Numbered from the stretch's first letter, positions 9,349 through 19,966 are shown. The stretch: 64,000 nt of DNA from Zymobacter palmae (GCF_003610015.1 NZ_AP018933.1:2018035-2082034); one strand, 5' to 3'. Made by a program: numbers and translations. Notes: generated by a model not told the origin, from the letters alone.

Positions 9349-9375
9349 AGTATAAATCAGGTACTAGTCTAGTCC
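9349..9375 (-). promoter_or_regulatory. suf operon promoter with IscR/SufR-like operator
   Basis: On the minus strand, TATACT (9349-9354) is a good -10 box. Immediately upstream lies an imperfect palindrome, GGACTAGACTAGTACC (9360-9375), in the position and with the general character of Rrf2 Fe-S regulator sites. No good -35 is seen, as is common for promoters of this family. Confidence 0.5.
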
Positions 9376-9447
9376 TATTTAAAGGCGCTGAGAAGCAATG
9401 GCCCTGATAGAAAACCCTTATATCCCACTGTTAATGCAGGCCTAAGC

Positions 9448-9469
9448 CATGCCCGCCGAAGCGGGCATG
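9448..9469 (-). terminator. Probable terminator hairpin after the FUSC gene
   Basis: CATGCCCGC and GCGGGCATG form a perfect 9-bp stem with a TTCG tetraloop on the minus strand, 14 nt beyond the FUSC stop codon. No T run follows, so termination efficiency is uncertain. Confidence 0.5.
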
Positions 9470-9482
9470 ACCACGTCGATCG

Positions 9483-11723
9483 TCACCCTGATTCGGCAAG
9501 CACGGCTCGCATCTTCACCAGTGCATCCTTCAGCGGTTCAAGGTGATTAGTCATGGCTTCCAGCTGCTCATAGGCGAAACGCTGCGCGCCATCGTACGAC
9601 TCCAGCAGCCCGCATTCTGCACTCTGCTGTGCAGCGCTCATAGCGGCCTGCATCGCGCCATCGTCAGCCCCTTTCGCCACGATGTAGTCGGCCATACGTG
9701 ACAGCGCTTCAGCAAGGTGCTGTGCGCAGGTATCCAGTGCGGCCGCCGACGGCAACGCCGCCTCAGGCCGGTGTACCCGCAGCGCGGTCAGATAGCCCAA
9801 CAGCGCGTGAAGCTGAGCATGGAGCTGATGACCGGCCACCGTCAGCACGGCGACACTGCGATAAGGCACCTGATCCAGATTCGACAGCAGCGAAACCAGT
9901 GCGGCGTCACTCTGGCGTGCGTCCTGCCGTGCGGCCAGCAGAGACGGCGTTTCCTGCCGCCCCTGCGTGTACTGATCGATCAGCACGGTCAGGTAGCGCG
10001 CCATATGGCTGAGCGCCGCCGCCACTTTTGGCTCAAGGCGGGCATTTTTCCAGTCCGGCAAGATGAAGCAGACAGCAGCGCTCGCGATCAGCGTTCCCAG
10101 CAGCGTATCTAACAGACGCGGCATGATCAGTGTGAAGCTGTTGCCAACCTGATTGAAGCAGCACAGCACCATCAGCGTGATGGCACAGGTCGCCAGCGCA
10201 TAGTGCTTCTGTCGCAACAGAAAGAACAGCACCCCAGCGATCACCGCCATTCCGGACTGCAGCTCAGGAATCGGGAATAGGCGCAGCATCGCCCAGCCCA
10301 TGAACAATCCTGCTAGCGTTCCCATGATGCGCTGGCGCAGTGCCTTGTGCGTCGCGCCAAAGCTTGGCCGACAGACAAACACCGTGGTCAGCATGATCCA
10401 ATACCCTTGCGAGGGGTCGAGCCACTGGATCAGCAGATAGCCGGTGACCAGCGCACAGGACAAGCGCACCGCGTGGCGGAAGGTCGGGTTGAGTGGTGTC
10501 AGCAGCAGCTTGAAACGCGTCCACAACATGCGGGGAGCACTGACCGCGGACAGCACGGCATAGGGCGGAGCTTCGCGGGCCTCTCTCGCCACATCCGGCA
10601 ACTGTGCCAGTTCTTCTTCCAGCGCTGACAGATTGTCGATCAGACGTTTGAGGACTTGGTGAGCCCCTTTCCGTCGCTGCGGCACGTCACGCCATTCGGA
10701 CGCAGGATCAACATAGTCCCATGCGCTCACCAGATCGCCATGCGCACGCGTACGTTGGTCGGAAGCCACACGCGCGCGTTCAGGTTGATGCAGCACGGCC
10801 GCCAGCGAGCAACATGCTTCGCCTTGCAAGCGCATGAGGTGCTGACAGCGGAACAGGACATCGCTGTGATAGAAGGCGCTGACAAGCACATCACGCGAAT
10901 GATGAGAGGAGCTAGCGCGCTCGAAGAGCCGCTCCGCCCGTTCCAGTAGCAGCTGGTCACGTGCGGCACGCACTGAATTGCGCGAGGTGCTCAGCGTCTG
11001 CTTCACACTGTCGTAGGATAGGGCGAAGGACTGCACCAACGTTCCGTGAAGTTCTGCCAGCTGACGCTCACGATGACGCATGTCCATCCCTTTGACCGGA
11101 ATGAACTGCTCAGAGCGCAGGATCATGTAGCGCCCCAATTGGGTGTACAGCAGGCTGAGATGACGCGGCAAGCCGCGGCGATGAGCGATGATCTGCACGC
11201 CAAGCGACAGCAGGCCATAGCCTAGAGCACCTGCCAGCAACAGCGAACCATCGCGCCAGAAGGGCACCACGCTACCCGCCTGCCGCTGATCGATGGTGAT
11301 CATGCTGTAGAGCGCCAGTACCAGCATCGCCGACATCATGGTGTTGAAGCGTCCACCGACGCCGCCAAACAGCGTAATAATGAACGTCGACGCCCCCAGT
11401 CCAATGGCAAACAGCCATGGATGAGGCATCAGCAGTTCGATAGCGATTGCCGCGATGGCAAAACTGATCAGCGTGAGCAGCAGCGAGACAATACGCTGCC
11501 GGGGGCGTTCATCACGTTCGGCCAAGCCGCAGGCGATGATACCCAGAAAGAGTGGAATGCAGCGCGCCATCTGCCCGCACAGGCCGCACACGACCATTGC
11601 CAGCGACATGGCGGCCAATACGCAGAGGCTCTGCCAGAAATCATCATGGGCACGCCAGTAGCGTGCCCACTTCGCAAGCACCTGGTACAGCGATCGACTG
11701 CCCAGAACCTTGAGTACATCCAT
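9483..11723 (-). CDS. FUSC/YccS-type inner-membrane protein
   Basis: Protein of 746 residues with two membrane blocks (roughly 35-185 and 405-540, each with about six hydrophobic segments), and a long soluble helical region after each. This duplicated layout is that of the FUSC superfamily (YccS/YhfK, related to aromatic-acid exporter AaeB). Recognisable family features are HAVRLSCALVTGYLLIQWLD and GYWIMLTTVFVCRPSFGATH (about 405-450) with RIMGTLAGLFMG soon after. It is probably a transporter of small organic acids or similar compounds, but the substrate is unknown. It stands alone between purA and the suf promoter, same strand as purA with a 63-nt gap, so co-transcription with purA is possible. 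Confidence 0.8.
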   Translation of the reverse strand: MDVLKVLGSRSLYQVLAKWARYWRAHDDFWQSLCVLAAMSLAMVVCGLCGQMARCIPLFLGIIACGLAERDERPRQRIVSLLLTLISFAIAAIAIELLMPHPWLFAIGLGASTFIITLFGGVGGRFNTMMSAMLVLALYSMITIDQRQAGSVVPFWRDGSLLLAGALGYGLLSLGVQIIAHRRGLPRHLSLLYTQLGRYMILRSEQFIPVKGMDMRHRERQLAELHGTLVQSFALSYDSVKQTLSTSRNSVRAARDQLLLERAERLFERASSSHHSRDVLVSAFYHSDVLFRCQHLMRLQGEACCSLAAVLHQPERARVASDQRTRAHGDLVSAWDYVDPASEWRDVPQRRKGAHQVLKRLIDNLSALEEELAQLPDVAREAREAPPYAVLSAVSAPRMLWTRFKLLLTPLNPTFRHAVRLSCALVTGYLLIQWLDPSQGYWIMLTTVFVCRPSFGATHKALRQRIMGTLAGLFMGWAMLRLFPIPELQSGMAVIAGVLFFLLRQKHYALATCAITLMVLCCFNQVGNSFTLIMPRLLDTLLGTLIASAAVCFILPDWKNARLEPKVAAALSHMARYLTVLIDQYTQGRQETPSLLAARQDARQSDAALVSLLSNLDQVPYRSVAVLTVAGHQLHAQLHALLGYLTALRVHRPEAALPSAAALDTCAQHLAEALSRMADYIVAKGADDGAMQAAMSAAQQSAECGLLESYDGAQRFAYEQLEAMTNHLEPLKDALVKMRAVLAESG

Positions 11724-11786
11724 GCGAATTACATTCCCCTCGAAGCAGGGCCCCAGCCATGAGGCCTGCTTGCCGGGGCAGCGCGC

Positions 11787-13151
<1,365 letters not shown>

Positions 13152-13313
13152 TCACTTGATCCCGTCGGACGCCTACCTTGCCCGCTCTTTCCACCGGGCA
13201 CGCCTCGCCTCACTCATGATGCGCTGGCTCGCCGATCATTGAGAAGGAGCAGCAGTACAGGCGTCAGCAGACCGTAATGGCTACGATCCGATCATGTCTT
13301 GTCGTCAAACGCA

Positions 13314-13347
13314 GATATGCCGACAGAGGTGAGGCTGTCGGCATATC
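13314..13347 (-). terminator. Strong hairpin between hisZ and purA
   Basis: GATATGCCGACAG (13314-13326) and CTGTCGGCATATC (13335-13347) form a perfect 13-bp stem with an 8-nt loop, 9 nt after the hisZ stop. There is only a weak T stretch beyond it on the minus strand, so it is either a terminator needing help or a processing/stabilising element. Confidence 0.6.
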
Positions 13348-13355
13348 GGTATTGC

Positions 13356-14552
13356 TTATCGGGTAGAGGTATCCGTACAGGGTACGACTATCCACTCTCC
13401 GCCACGCTGAATCAGCATCCTGTTGCAGCGGTGCGCCTCAGGCCCGGTTTCTTGCCCGGGCAGCGCTTCGATAACCCGTTCACCGGCTGCGCGAAGTTCA
13501 TTGATGAGATCGTTGAGCTCCGCGCCCTCCTCGACGGGTGCCCAAATGCCATCGTTGGGCGGCGTCTGCTCATCAAGCCGCGCCAGCAGCTTAAGCTCCA
13601 GCGTGCAGCCCGTCGCTGGGCGTGCTCGCCCGAAGGCCTTGCCTGCGTGATCGTAACGGCCACCGCGCGCCACGGCTTGGCCGAACTCCGGCACGTAGGC
13701 CGCAAAGACGACACCAGTGTGGTATTCATAGCCACGCAGCTCGCCCAGATCGAAATAGAGCGTCACTTCGGGGTAGGCATAACTCAGCGCCTGTGCCAGC
13801 GCCTGTAAGTCCTGAATAGCCACACGCACGGACTCGGGAGCGTCCTCGAACGTCTTAGCGGCCTGCGCCAGCACATCGACCCCGCCGTTCAGGCGCGGCA
13901 ATGCACTCAGCATGCGCAGGATGTCTTCAGACAGGGTCACACCCTCAAGCAGTGCGTCCACTTCCGCCAGCGACTTACGTTCCAGAGCTTCGAACAGTGC
14001 GGCTTCGGTTTCGGCATCCAGCCCCGCGGATTTCACCAACCCACGGTACACACCGATATGGCCGAAGGCCAAATGGATGCGACGCGCACCGGCCTGCTCA
14101 AGGCTTGCCAGCACCAAGCGAACAATTTCAAGGTCTGCTTCCAGTCCGGCATAGCCGAACAGCTCCAGCCCGACCTGAACGGGACTGCGGCCCCCCTGAT
14201 GCGGATCGGGCGTTGCGCGCAGCACGTGCGAGCAATAGCAGAGACGCGCAGGCCCTTCACGGTGCAGCGAGTGGGCATCCATGCGCGCCACCTGCGGCGT
14301 AACGTCGGCACTGATCCCCATTGTACGGCCACTAATGCGGTCGATCAGCTTGAAGGTCTGCAGGTCAAGGTCGCTGCCGGTACCGGTCAGAAGGGATTCG
14401 AGAAATTCGACGGGAGGAGGTACTACGAGGTCATAACCCCAACTGTTGTAGAGGTCGAGCAGTGCGCGGCGCAAGGATTCCATGCGCATCGCCTGAGGCG
14501 GTAACACCTCATCGATACCGTCAGGCAGAAGCCATCGATTGGCCTTATTCAT
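13356..14552 (-). CDS. hisZ: ATP phosphoribosyltransferase regulatory subunit
   Basis: HisZ, a catalytically inactive histidyl-tRNA-synthetase paralog of 398 residues that forms an octamer with short-form HisG and confers histidine feedback on the first step of histidine synthesis. Class II fold elements: LLPDGIDEVLPPQAMRME at the start, motif 2-like region with VTPQVARMDAH, and a YEYHTGVVFAAYVP segment near 270. Its presence implies a short HisG elsewhere in the genome. It lies directly upstream of purA, as in pseudomonads. The small DUF2065 gene often found between hflC and hisZ in related genomes is not visible in the 290-nt upstream gap. Confidence 0.93.
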   Translation of the reverse strand: MNKANRWLLPDGIDEVLPPQAMRMESLRRALLDLYNSWGYDLVVPPPVEFLESLLTGTGSDLDLQTFKLIDRISGRTMGISADVTPQVARMDAHSLHREGPARLCYCSHVLRATPDPHQGGRSPVQVGLELFGYAGLEADLEIVRLVLASLEQAGARRIHLAFGHIGVYRGLVKSAGLDAETEAALFEALERKSLAEVDALLEGVTLSEDILRMLSALPRLNGGVDVLAQAAKTFEDAPESVRVAIQDLQALAQALSYAYPEVTLYFDLGELRGYEYHTGVVFAAYVPEFGQAVARGGRYDHAGKAFGRARPATGCTLELKLLARLDEQTPPNDGIWAPVEEGAELNDLINELRAAGERVIEALPGQETGPEAHRCNRMLIQRGGEWIVVPCTDTSTR

Positions 14553-14755
14553 TGTTCTGGACGCCCTAAATGAAGATGATGTGACACAGCATCATGGCAG
14601 TGCGGGAATGACCGTTGTGCAGTTCGACTCATCACCCGTTCATGATGATCGAAACACACGCGACAGACCTGAGGCAAACCTGATCGACTGACAAACGTCA
14701 CCGTTCGAGCCGCTGCCCCGCTTCGCATAGTGCTGCCATAAAGAAACCGCCGACA

Positions 14756-14785
14756 TGAAAAACCCGGGCACGGCGGCCCGGGATT
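14756..14785 (-). terminator. Rho-independent terminator of the hfq-hflXKC transcript
   Basis: CCCGGGC (14763-14769) and GCCCGGG (14776-14782) form the stem; on the minus strand the second arm is followed by TTTTTC. It lies about 60 nt after hflC and before hisZ. Confidence 0.85.
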
Positions 14786-14842
14786 TATGAGTCTAACACG
14801 ACGGACGCTGCATTCAATCCTTGCAGCTTGTACCCCGTTCCG

Positions 14843-15712
14843 TCAACGCCCTGCTTTGATCCAGCGTATCAGATCATCTTCTGGCCCTAGCACCAGCACG
14901 CCATTGCCGTGCTGCATGCCTTCTCGCCAAGTCTTCAACCCCTGATAGAAGCGGAAGAAGGTCGGATTGCGCGTAAAGGCATCGTTGTAACGGGCAGCAA
15001 TCTCAGCGTCGGTTGCACCGCGGGCTGTTTCAGCATTCTCGTGTGCCGTCGCCAGCAGCATCGCCTTACGGCGCTCAGCGTCCGCCCGCACCTGATCAGC
15101 CATATCTTGACCGTCAGAGGTCGCGGTGGTGGCATCATGCTGCCATGCTGCCGTCATTTTCTGCTCAACGTCAGCTACGCGTGCGTCCGGCAGTGTGATG
15201 CGACGGAACGCGACGCCGGTAACGGTTACGCCAAGCGTGTCATGAAGGCGACTGTCCAACACGCTGCGTACAGCCTGCAGGGCCTGATCCTGACGTGAAG
15301 TCGACAGGTCTGCTAACGTCAGATGACTCATCTGCTCAGTAAGCTGAGTCGCGACGGTCTGCATCAGTTCATGCGCTACCTTATTCTCATCGCCCTTGCG
15401 CGCACTGTCATAGCGTTCCGGCGAATCGATCTGCCAAGTCGCCACAAGGTCGCCCAGAATTTCCTCACCCGAGGACAGCACAAAGGTGCGCCCATCCAGC
15501 AGGCTGGTTTGCATACGCTTGTCGAACAGCACCACCTTGTCGACAATCGGCAGCTTAACGTGCAGGCCCGGTGCCAGATGACCATCGACGACCCGCTCAA
15601 AGCGTCGTTGGATACCGGTTTGCTGCTCGCTCACAACAAAGAAACTGGTACTGGCCAACCACGCCAGCATGGCCATCAGCGCGATCAGCACAAGTGATTT
15701 ATTGCTGGGCAT
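14843..15712 (-). CDS. hflC: HflC, SPFH-domain modulator of FtsH
   Basis: Membrane-anchored SPFH (band-7) protein of 289 residues that forms a periplasm-facing cage with HflK around the FtsH protease. An N-terminal membrane anchor is at about 8-28 (LVLIALMAMLAWLASTSFFV), followed by VVSEQQTGIQRRFERVV and the SPFH domain, then a helical region rich in charged residues (MTAAWQHDA..., ADAERRKAMLLATAHENAE). The start overlaps the hflK stop by one base (TAATG), indicating coupled translation. Last gene before the terminator at 14756. Confidence 0.93.
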   Translation of the reverse strand: MPSNKSLVLIALMAMLAWLASTSFFVVSEQQTGIQRRFERVVDGHLAPGLHVKLPIVDKVVLFDKRMQTSLLDGRTFVLSSGEEILGDLVATWQIDSPERYDSARKGDENKVAHELMQTVATQLTEQMSHLTLADLSTSRQDQALQAVRSVLDSRLHDTLGVTVTGVAFRRITLPDARVADVEQKMTAAWQHDATTATSDGQDMADQVRADAERRKAMLLATAHENAETARGATDAEIAARYNDAFTRNPTFFRFYQGLKTWREGMQHGNGVLVLGPEDDLIRWIKAGR

Positions 15713-16998
15713 TACTGACGCCCCTCCTTGAGACTGCGGTCGTAATGACGCTCGCCGCTATCGCGGTCACTGCGGGCGGCGTCGCGTGGAGCCGTCTGAG
15801 CCTTAGCTGCAGGCGTTCCCGGCAGAGAGGCATGCCCACTGGCAGACGTTTCGCTGAGGTGTGGCGGCAGCAAAGGCGGTGGCCCCACTGGTGCAGGAGC
15901 GCCGGCAGGCGGCACCGACACGGCGGTGTTGTCGCTCTGTGTATTAACGGTGCGGATACCCGGTGCCGCCATGATGGCGCGGACGGCATCCAAATACAGG
16001 CGATCGCGAGTCACCTCAGGAGCGCGCTCATAGGTGTGCAGTACCGCCATGTACTGAGCAATGTCACTGCGTGCCCGCGCGATGGCAGTATCGTGATAGG
16101 CCCGCGATTCTTCCTGAAGCTGGTGCGCTTCACGCTCGGCCTGTGCGATCAGCTGATCGCGCTGCGTTTCGGCCTCCTGAATTGTGGCCTTGGCCTGCTG
16201 GCGCGCCTGCTCAGCAGCCTTCATGGCGGCTTCAACGGACTTGGGCACCGCCACTTCTTCGATGCGTATGTCGCGCAGTTCGGTACCGGTCAGCTGACCC
16301 GGAAACGCTGTCTGCAAAGCACTGCTGATCGCACTGCTCGTCGCAGTACGCTCACCGCTCAGCAGTTCATCTAACGGATGTGACGACACCACATGGCTGA
16401 CCGCGGTATCAAGCGCGCTCTGCAGCATCTGTTCGGGATGTTCAACATTGCGGACGTAATCGACTGCCGACACAATGCGATAGCTTGCACGGACATGCAG
16501 CGTGACAAGATTGCCATCCTGGGTCAGCTGCTGGCGGCGAGTAACCAGCCAGTGGTCTTGACCAACGTTGACGCGTGTGACGCGATCAATCAGCGAAGGA
16601 TTCCAGTGAATGCCGGATGCCACGGTGTTCTGATAGCGCCCCTGCCGCATCACGACGCCGACTTGGCCATCGCTGACCGTATAAACGCCAGCGCCCAGCC
16701 ATACCAGAGCCGCGATACCGAGAATGGCACCCGGCAACACGAAAGCGTTGCCCTTACGGGAAGGCGGTGTATTCGGGTCGCGCGGGCCGCCAGAACGACG
16801 CTTGCCCGTCAGCGTACGCCATACCCGCTTGGCGACTTCGTCAAGATCAGGAGGCCGCTGAGAAGGGCGCTGCCGCCCCCCACGCCACGGATCGTGTTCA
16901 GGACGTCCCTGCGGTGCACCAGCGTTGCCGCCGCCATCCTGCGGCCGGGGATCATCACCCTTATCCTTGCCACCTTCACCAGGTGCCTTCCACGCCAT
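15712..16998 (-). CDS. hflK: HflK, SPFH-domain modulator of FtsH
   Basis: Partner of HflC, 428 residues. The N-terminus is a Gly/Pro/Asp-rich cytoplasmic segment (MAWKAPGEGGKDKGDDPRPQ), then a membrane anchor near 95-120 (NAFVLPGAILGIAALVWLGA), then the SPFH domain and a coiled-coil region (AAMKAAEQARQQAKATIQEA). The C-terminal 60 residues are Pro/Ala-rich and low-complexity. The frame is open to 17157, but ATG 16998 has GGAGAG upstream and matches HflK starts. A perfect 36-bp palindrome lies 85 nt upstream, within the hflX-hflK gap. Confidence 0.94.
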   Translation of the reverse strand: MAWKAPGEGGKDKGDDPRPQDGGGNAGAPQGRPEHDPWRGGRQRPSQRPPDLDEVAKRVWRTLTGKRRSGGPRDPNTPPSRKGNAFVLPGAILGIAALVWLGAGVYTVSDGQVGVVMRQGRYQNTVASGIHWNPSLIDRVTRVNVGQDHWLVTRRQQLTQDGNLVTLHVRASYRIVSAVDYVRNVEHPEQMLQSALDTAVSHVVSSHPLDELLSGERTATSSAISSALQTAFPGQLTGTELRDIRIEEVAVPKSVEAAMKAAEQARQQAKATIQEAETQRDQLIAQAEREAHQLQEESRAYHDTAIARARSDIAQYMAVLHTYERAPEVTRDRLYLDAVRAIMAAPGIRTVNTQSDNTAVSVPPAGAPAPVGPPPLLPPHLSETSASGHASLPGTPAAKAQTAPRDAARSDRDSGERHYDRSLKEGRQ

Positions 16999-17083
16999 AT
17001 TTCTTCTCTCCACTGGCCTTTGCAGCACGATGCCCCGCCCACGGCGGAAAACATCCAGAACACAGGCCCTTGCATCGTTACGG

Positions 17084-17119
17084 GAAAGGTTCACCGATAC
17101 CCATATCGGTGAACCTTTC
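17084..17119. promoter_or_regulatory. 36-nt perfect inverted repeat upstream of hflK
   Basis: GAAAGGTTCACCGATA (17084-17099) and TATCGGTGAACCTTTC (17104-17119) are exact complements around a 4-nt loop (CCCA). There is no T run on either side. It lies in the 215-nt gap between hflX and hflK. It may be a very stable RNA hairpin in the polycistronic message or an operator for a dimeric repressor. Confidence 0.7.
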
Positions 17120-17181
17120 GATAGATGGAGCACAGCATAGTGCCGCGCCGGCAGCAAGAGAACTGCCTTTGGTCAGACGGA

Positions 17182-17210
17182 AGAGGCGGCCCGCAACGCA
17201 GGCCGCCTCT
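17182..17210 (-). terminator. Hairpin just after hflX
   Basis: AGAGGCGGCC (17182-17191) and GGCCGCCTCT (17201-17210) form a perfect 10-bp stem with a 9-nt loop, 3 nt beyond the hflX stop. The following minus-strand bases (TCCGTCTG) are only weakly T-rich, so it is probably partial or a stabilising structure. Confidence 0.55.
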
Positions 17211-17213
17211 GAC

Positions 17214-18521
17214 TTACCAAGGATCCTGATCAGCCATTTCCGGCAGATAGCGATGCGGGTCTTCCCCAGCCTTCGACAACAGCTGCAGAAAATCGCGCCG
17301 CGGCAGACGGATACTCAGCATGATCTGCCCTTGTTCATCGAACTCTTCGCTCTGCACCGCGTCCTGAGCATAGAGCTGCGCACGCAGTGCCCCCTGATCG
17401 GGGCGCAGCGTCACACTCATGTCCACGACATCAATGGCCAAACGTTCGGACAACGCCTGACGCAGTTCATCGAACCCCGTCTGTTCGCGCGCCGATAGCC
17501 AGACGGCCGACGGTTCTTGCAGCCCATTGCGGTCGATGCGAGGTTCACTGCCCAGTCGGTCGATCTTGTTCATGACCATCAAGCGCGGCACGTTGTCCGC
17601 ACCGATCTCGGCCAGCACATTCTCGACCTGCTCAATGTTAGCGTCGCGCTCAGGGTCTGCAGCATCCACAACATGGAGCAGCAGATCAGACTGCGCGGCT
17701 TCTTCGAGCGTGGCATGGAATGCTTCGACCAGCTTGTGCGGCAGATGACGAATGAATCCTACGGTATCGGCCAGCACAATCGGACCAACGTCCGCGATGT
17801 CGAGACGACGCAGCGTAGGATCAAGCGTAGCGAACAGCTGGTCAGCCGCATACACATCAGACGCCGTCAGCGCGTTGAACAGCGTCGACTTACCGGCGTT
17901 GGTGTAGCCCACCAGTGATACCGAGGGTATCTCGGCGCGCGAACGCGCCCGTCGGTTCTGCTCACGCTGCTTACGCACGCGCTCAAGACGCTTGTGAATC
18001 GACTTAATGCGCGCTCTCAAGAGACGTCGGTCGGTTTCGAGCTGGGTTTCCCCTGGCCCGCGCAGACCAATCCCGCCTTTCTGGCGCTCAAGGTGCGTCC
18101 AACCACGTACCAGACGCGTCGACATGTACTCGAGCTGAGCAAGCTCGACCTGCAACTTACCCTCGTGGGTACGCGCACGCTGAGCAAAGATGTCGAGGAT
18201 CAGACCGGTACGGTCGAGAACGCGGCAAGAGAGCGCCCTTTCGAGGTTACGCTCTTGGGAAGGTGACAACGCGTGGTTGAAGATGACGATTTCGGCTTCG
18301 TGCTCAAGCACAGCAGCCTTTATCTCTTCAACCTTGCCTTCACCGATAAATGTCTTGGGATGGGCGAGCCGACGCGTGCCTTCGATAAGGACAGCCGGCT
18401 CGGCACCTGCAGAGCGAACAAGTTCCAGCAATTCAGCCGGATCTTCCGCATCTCGACCATTCTGGAAATCAATATGAACCAGAACCGCCGTTTCTCCCGA
18501 TTCGGGACGTTCGAAAAACAA
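17214..18521 (-). CDS. hflX: HflX, ribosome-associated GTPase
   Basis: GTPase of 435 residues that splits stalled or heat-damaged ribosomes. An N-terminal HflX domain (1-190, including GLRGPGETQLETDRRLL) precedes the G domain with P-loop GYTNAGKST, G3 in LADTVGFIRHLPHKLVEAF, and G4 NKID. The C-terminal portion carries the usual small domain (RLPRRDFLQLLSKAG). The start, MFFERPESGE, lies 14 nt after hfq, the canonical hfq-hflX order. A hairpin directly follows the stop codon. Confidence 0.96.
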   Translation of the reverse strand: MFFERPESGETAVLVHIDFQNGRDAEDPAELLELVRSAGAEPAVLIEGTRRLAHPKTFIGEGKVEEIKAAVLEHEAEIVIFNHALSPSQERNLERALSCRVLDRTGLILDIFAQRARTHEGKLQVELAQLEYMSTRLVRGWTHLERQKGGIGLRGPGETQLETDRRLLRARIKSIHKRLERVRKQREQNRRARSRAEIPSVSLVGYTNAGKSTLFNALTASDVYAADQLFATLDPTLRRLDIADVGPIVLADTVGFIRHLPHKLVEAFHATLEEAAQSDLLLHVVDAADPERDANIEQVENVLAEIGADNVPRLMVMNKIDRLGSEPRIDRNGLQEPSAVWLSAREQTGFDELRQALSERLAIDVVDMSVTLRPDQGALRAQLYAQDAVQSEEFDEQGQIMLSIRLPRRDFLQLLSKAGEDPHRYLPEMADQDPW

Positions 18522-18535
18522 TCAGCGCCTCGCGA

Positions 18536-18805
18536 TCAATTATCCTGGTGTTGATGTTGATGCTGGCTGGCCTGGAAGTTCGGATCCTGAGCGGGCAAAC
18601 GCACATTGCGAGAAGGTACAACCGTCGAGATGGCATGTTTGTAGACCATCTGGCTGACCGTGTTACGCAGCAGGATAACGAACTGATCGAACGATTCGAT
18701 CTGCCCTTGCAGCTTGATGCCGTTTACCAGAAAGATGGAAACGGGAATGCGCTCCTTGCGGAGAATGTTCAGGTACGGATCTTGTAATGACTGTCCTTTG
18801 GACAT
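18536..18805 (-). CDS. hfq: Hfq, RNA chaperone
   Basis: Sm-like hexameric RNA chaperone of 89 residues that pairs small RNAs with mRNAs. Sm1 is seen in [20 protein letters not shown], Sm2 in [12 protein letters not shown]; Gln8, the Asp/Phe residues of the distal/proximal faces and the N-terminal [13 protein letters not shown] are all typical. The C-terminal tail is short and His/Gln-rich ([10 protein letters not shown]), itself from a short CAx-type repeat. The frame extends to 18868, but ATG 18805 with GGAG upstream is the true start. Its leader contains three copies of a 7-bp repeat about 50 nt upstream. Confidence 0.98.
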   Translation of the reverse strand: MSKGQSLQDPYLNILRKERIPVSIFLVNGIKLQGQIESFDQFVILLRNTVSQMVYKHAISTVVPSRNVRLPAQDPNFQASQHQHQHQDN

Positions 18806-18854
18806 GGATGTTCTCCGAAATAAAAGCCACGCGAGGTGGGGTCTTGTAAGCTCA

Positions 18855-18875
18855 GATACATGATACATGATACAT
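18855..18875. repeat. Three tandem GATACAT units upstream of hfq
   Basis: GATACAT is repeated three times with no interruption, 50-70 nt upstream of the hfq start, in the likely promoter or leader. Copy-number change would alter leader spacing. Confidence 0.75.
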
Positions 18876-19015
18876 GCAAAATGTTACAGTTTGCTAACGT
18901 TCATCTTACCTGAAACCTGTTCCTGACAACGCGATATCAGCGTGACAGCTGCCCCACTTGTACGACACTCGACCAGAACGCTTCATATTCTTGCCAAGCA
19001 TTTCACAAGTGTACG

Positions 19016-19966
19016 CTATCTATGGACATCTCGCACCGTTTTCAACAGATGAGAAACAGCGTCGGATGCCGTCATGTCACACCAAGTAAGCGGTGTTTTC
19101 CAACTGCGTAACCACGTTATTTGGCGTTTCGCCAATTGACGGGTTGCCGCAATGGATTTGTCCCGAAATGCAGCGAAATCATCCTGCCCTTCTAGGTAGG
19201 CCCACGCCTGACGATAGCCCACACTGCGCATAGACGGCATATCCGCCGTTAGGTCGCCGCGCGCCCTCAAGGCTTCGACTTCCTCGATAAATCCTTGATT
19301 CAGCATCTCGTCGAAACGCACTTCGATGCGCTGATGCAGTACCGAGCGTTCCGCAGGGGCCAACGCCAGCGTCTGCACTCGCCACGGCAGAGGCTGGCGC
19401 TGCTGCTCTTGCCAGAAGTCGGTCAACGTACGTCCTGTCTGATGATAGACCTCTAGTGCGCGCAGCGTGCGCTGAGGGTCGTTGGGATGAATTCGCGCCC
19501 CCGACTCAGGATCAACTCGTTTCAGCTCGGCATGCAGGGCTAGCAGCCCTTCACATTCCAAACGTTCTGCCAGCGCCTGCCGAACCTCGGGTGACGTCGC
19601 AGGCAGGTTGGTATTGCCCTCCAGCAGCGTCTTGAAATACAGCATGGTGCCACCGACCAGCAGCGGCGTGCGCCCAGCAGCGAGAATATCGTCAATCTCG
19701 CGAATGGCATCGCGACGAAATTCACCCGTCGAATAGCCTTCCGAAGGATCACGGATGTCAATAAGACGGTGAGGAACCTGCCGAAGTTCCTCAGCGGTGG
19801 GCTTGGCCGTCCCGATGTTCATATCACGATAGACCATTGCGGAATCGACACTGATGACGTCGCCTTCGCCTTCGGCATGCAGAATGGAGGCCGCAGCCGT
19901 CTTGCCCGAGGCCGTCGGCCCCAGAATGAAGACCACCCGAGGGCGGTCGTCGTGAGTCACACTCAT
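19016..19966 (-). CDS. miaA: tRNA dimethylallyltransferase
   Basis: Adds a dimethylallyl group to A37 of tRNAs reading UNN codons; 316 residues, standard length. The P-loop is FILGPTASGKT (about 12-22); the following DSAMVYRDMNIGTAKP contains the catalytic Asp and tRNA-binding region. Further blocks: PHRLIDIRDPSEGYSTGEFR, VGGTMLYFKTLLEG, NDPQRTLRALEVYHQTG and the YRQAWAYLEG segment. It lies between mutL and hfq as in most gammaproteobacteria, with 96 nt to mutL. hfq promoters commonly lie within or after miaA; the 210-nt gap here would hold one. Confidence 0.97.
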   Translation of the reverse strand: MSVTHDDRPRVVFILGPTASGKTAAASILHAEGEGDVISVDSAMVYRDMNIGTAKPTAEELRQVPHRLIDIRDPSEGYSTGEFRRDAIREIDDILAAGRTPLLVGGTMLYFKTLLEGNTNLPATSPEVRQALAERLECEGLLALHAELKRVDPESGARIHPNDPQRTLRALEVYHQTGRTLTDFWQEQQRQPLPWRVQTLALAPAERSVLHQRIEVRFDEMLNQGFIEEVEALRARGDLTADMPSMRSVGYRQAWAYLEGQDDFAAFRDKSIAATRQLAKRQITWLRSWKTPLTWCDMTASDAVSHLLKTVRDVHR

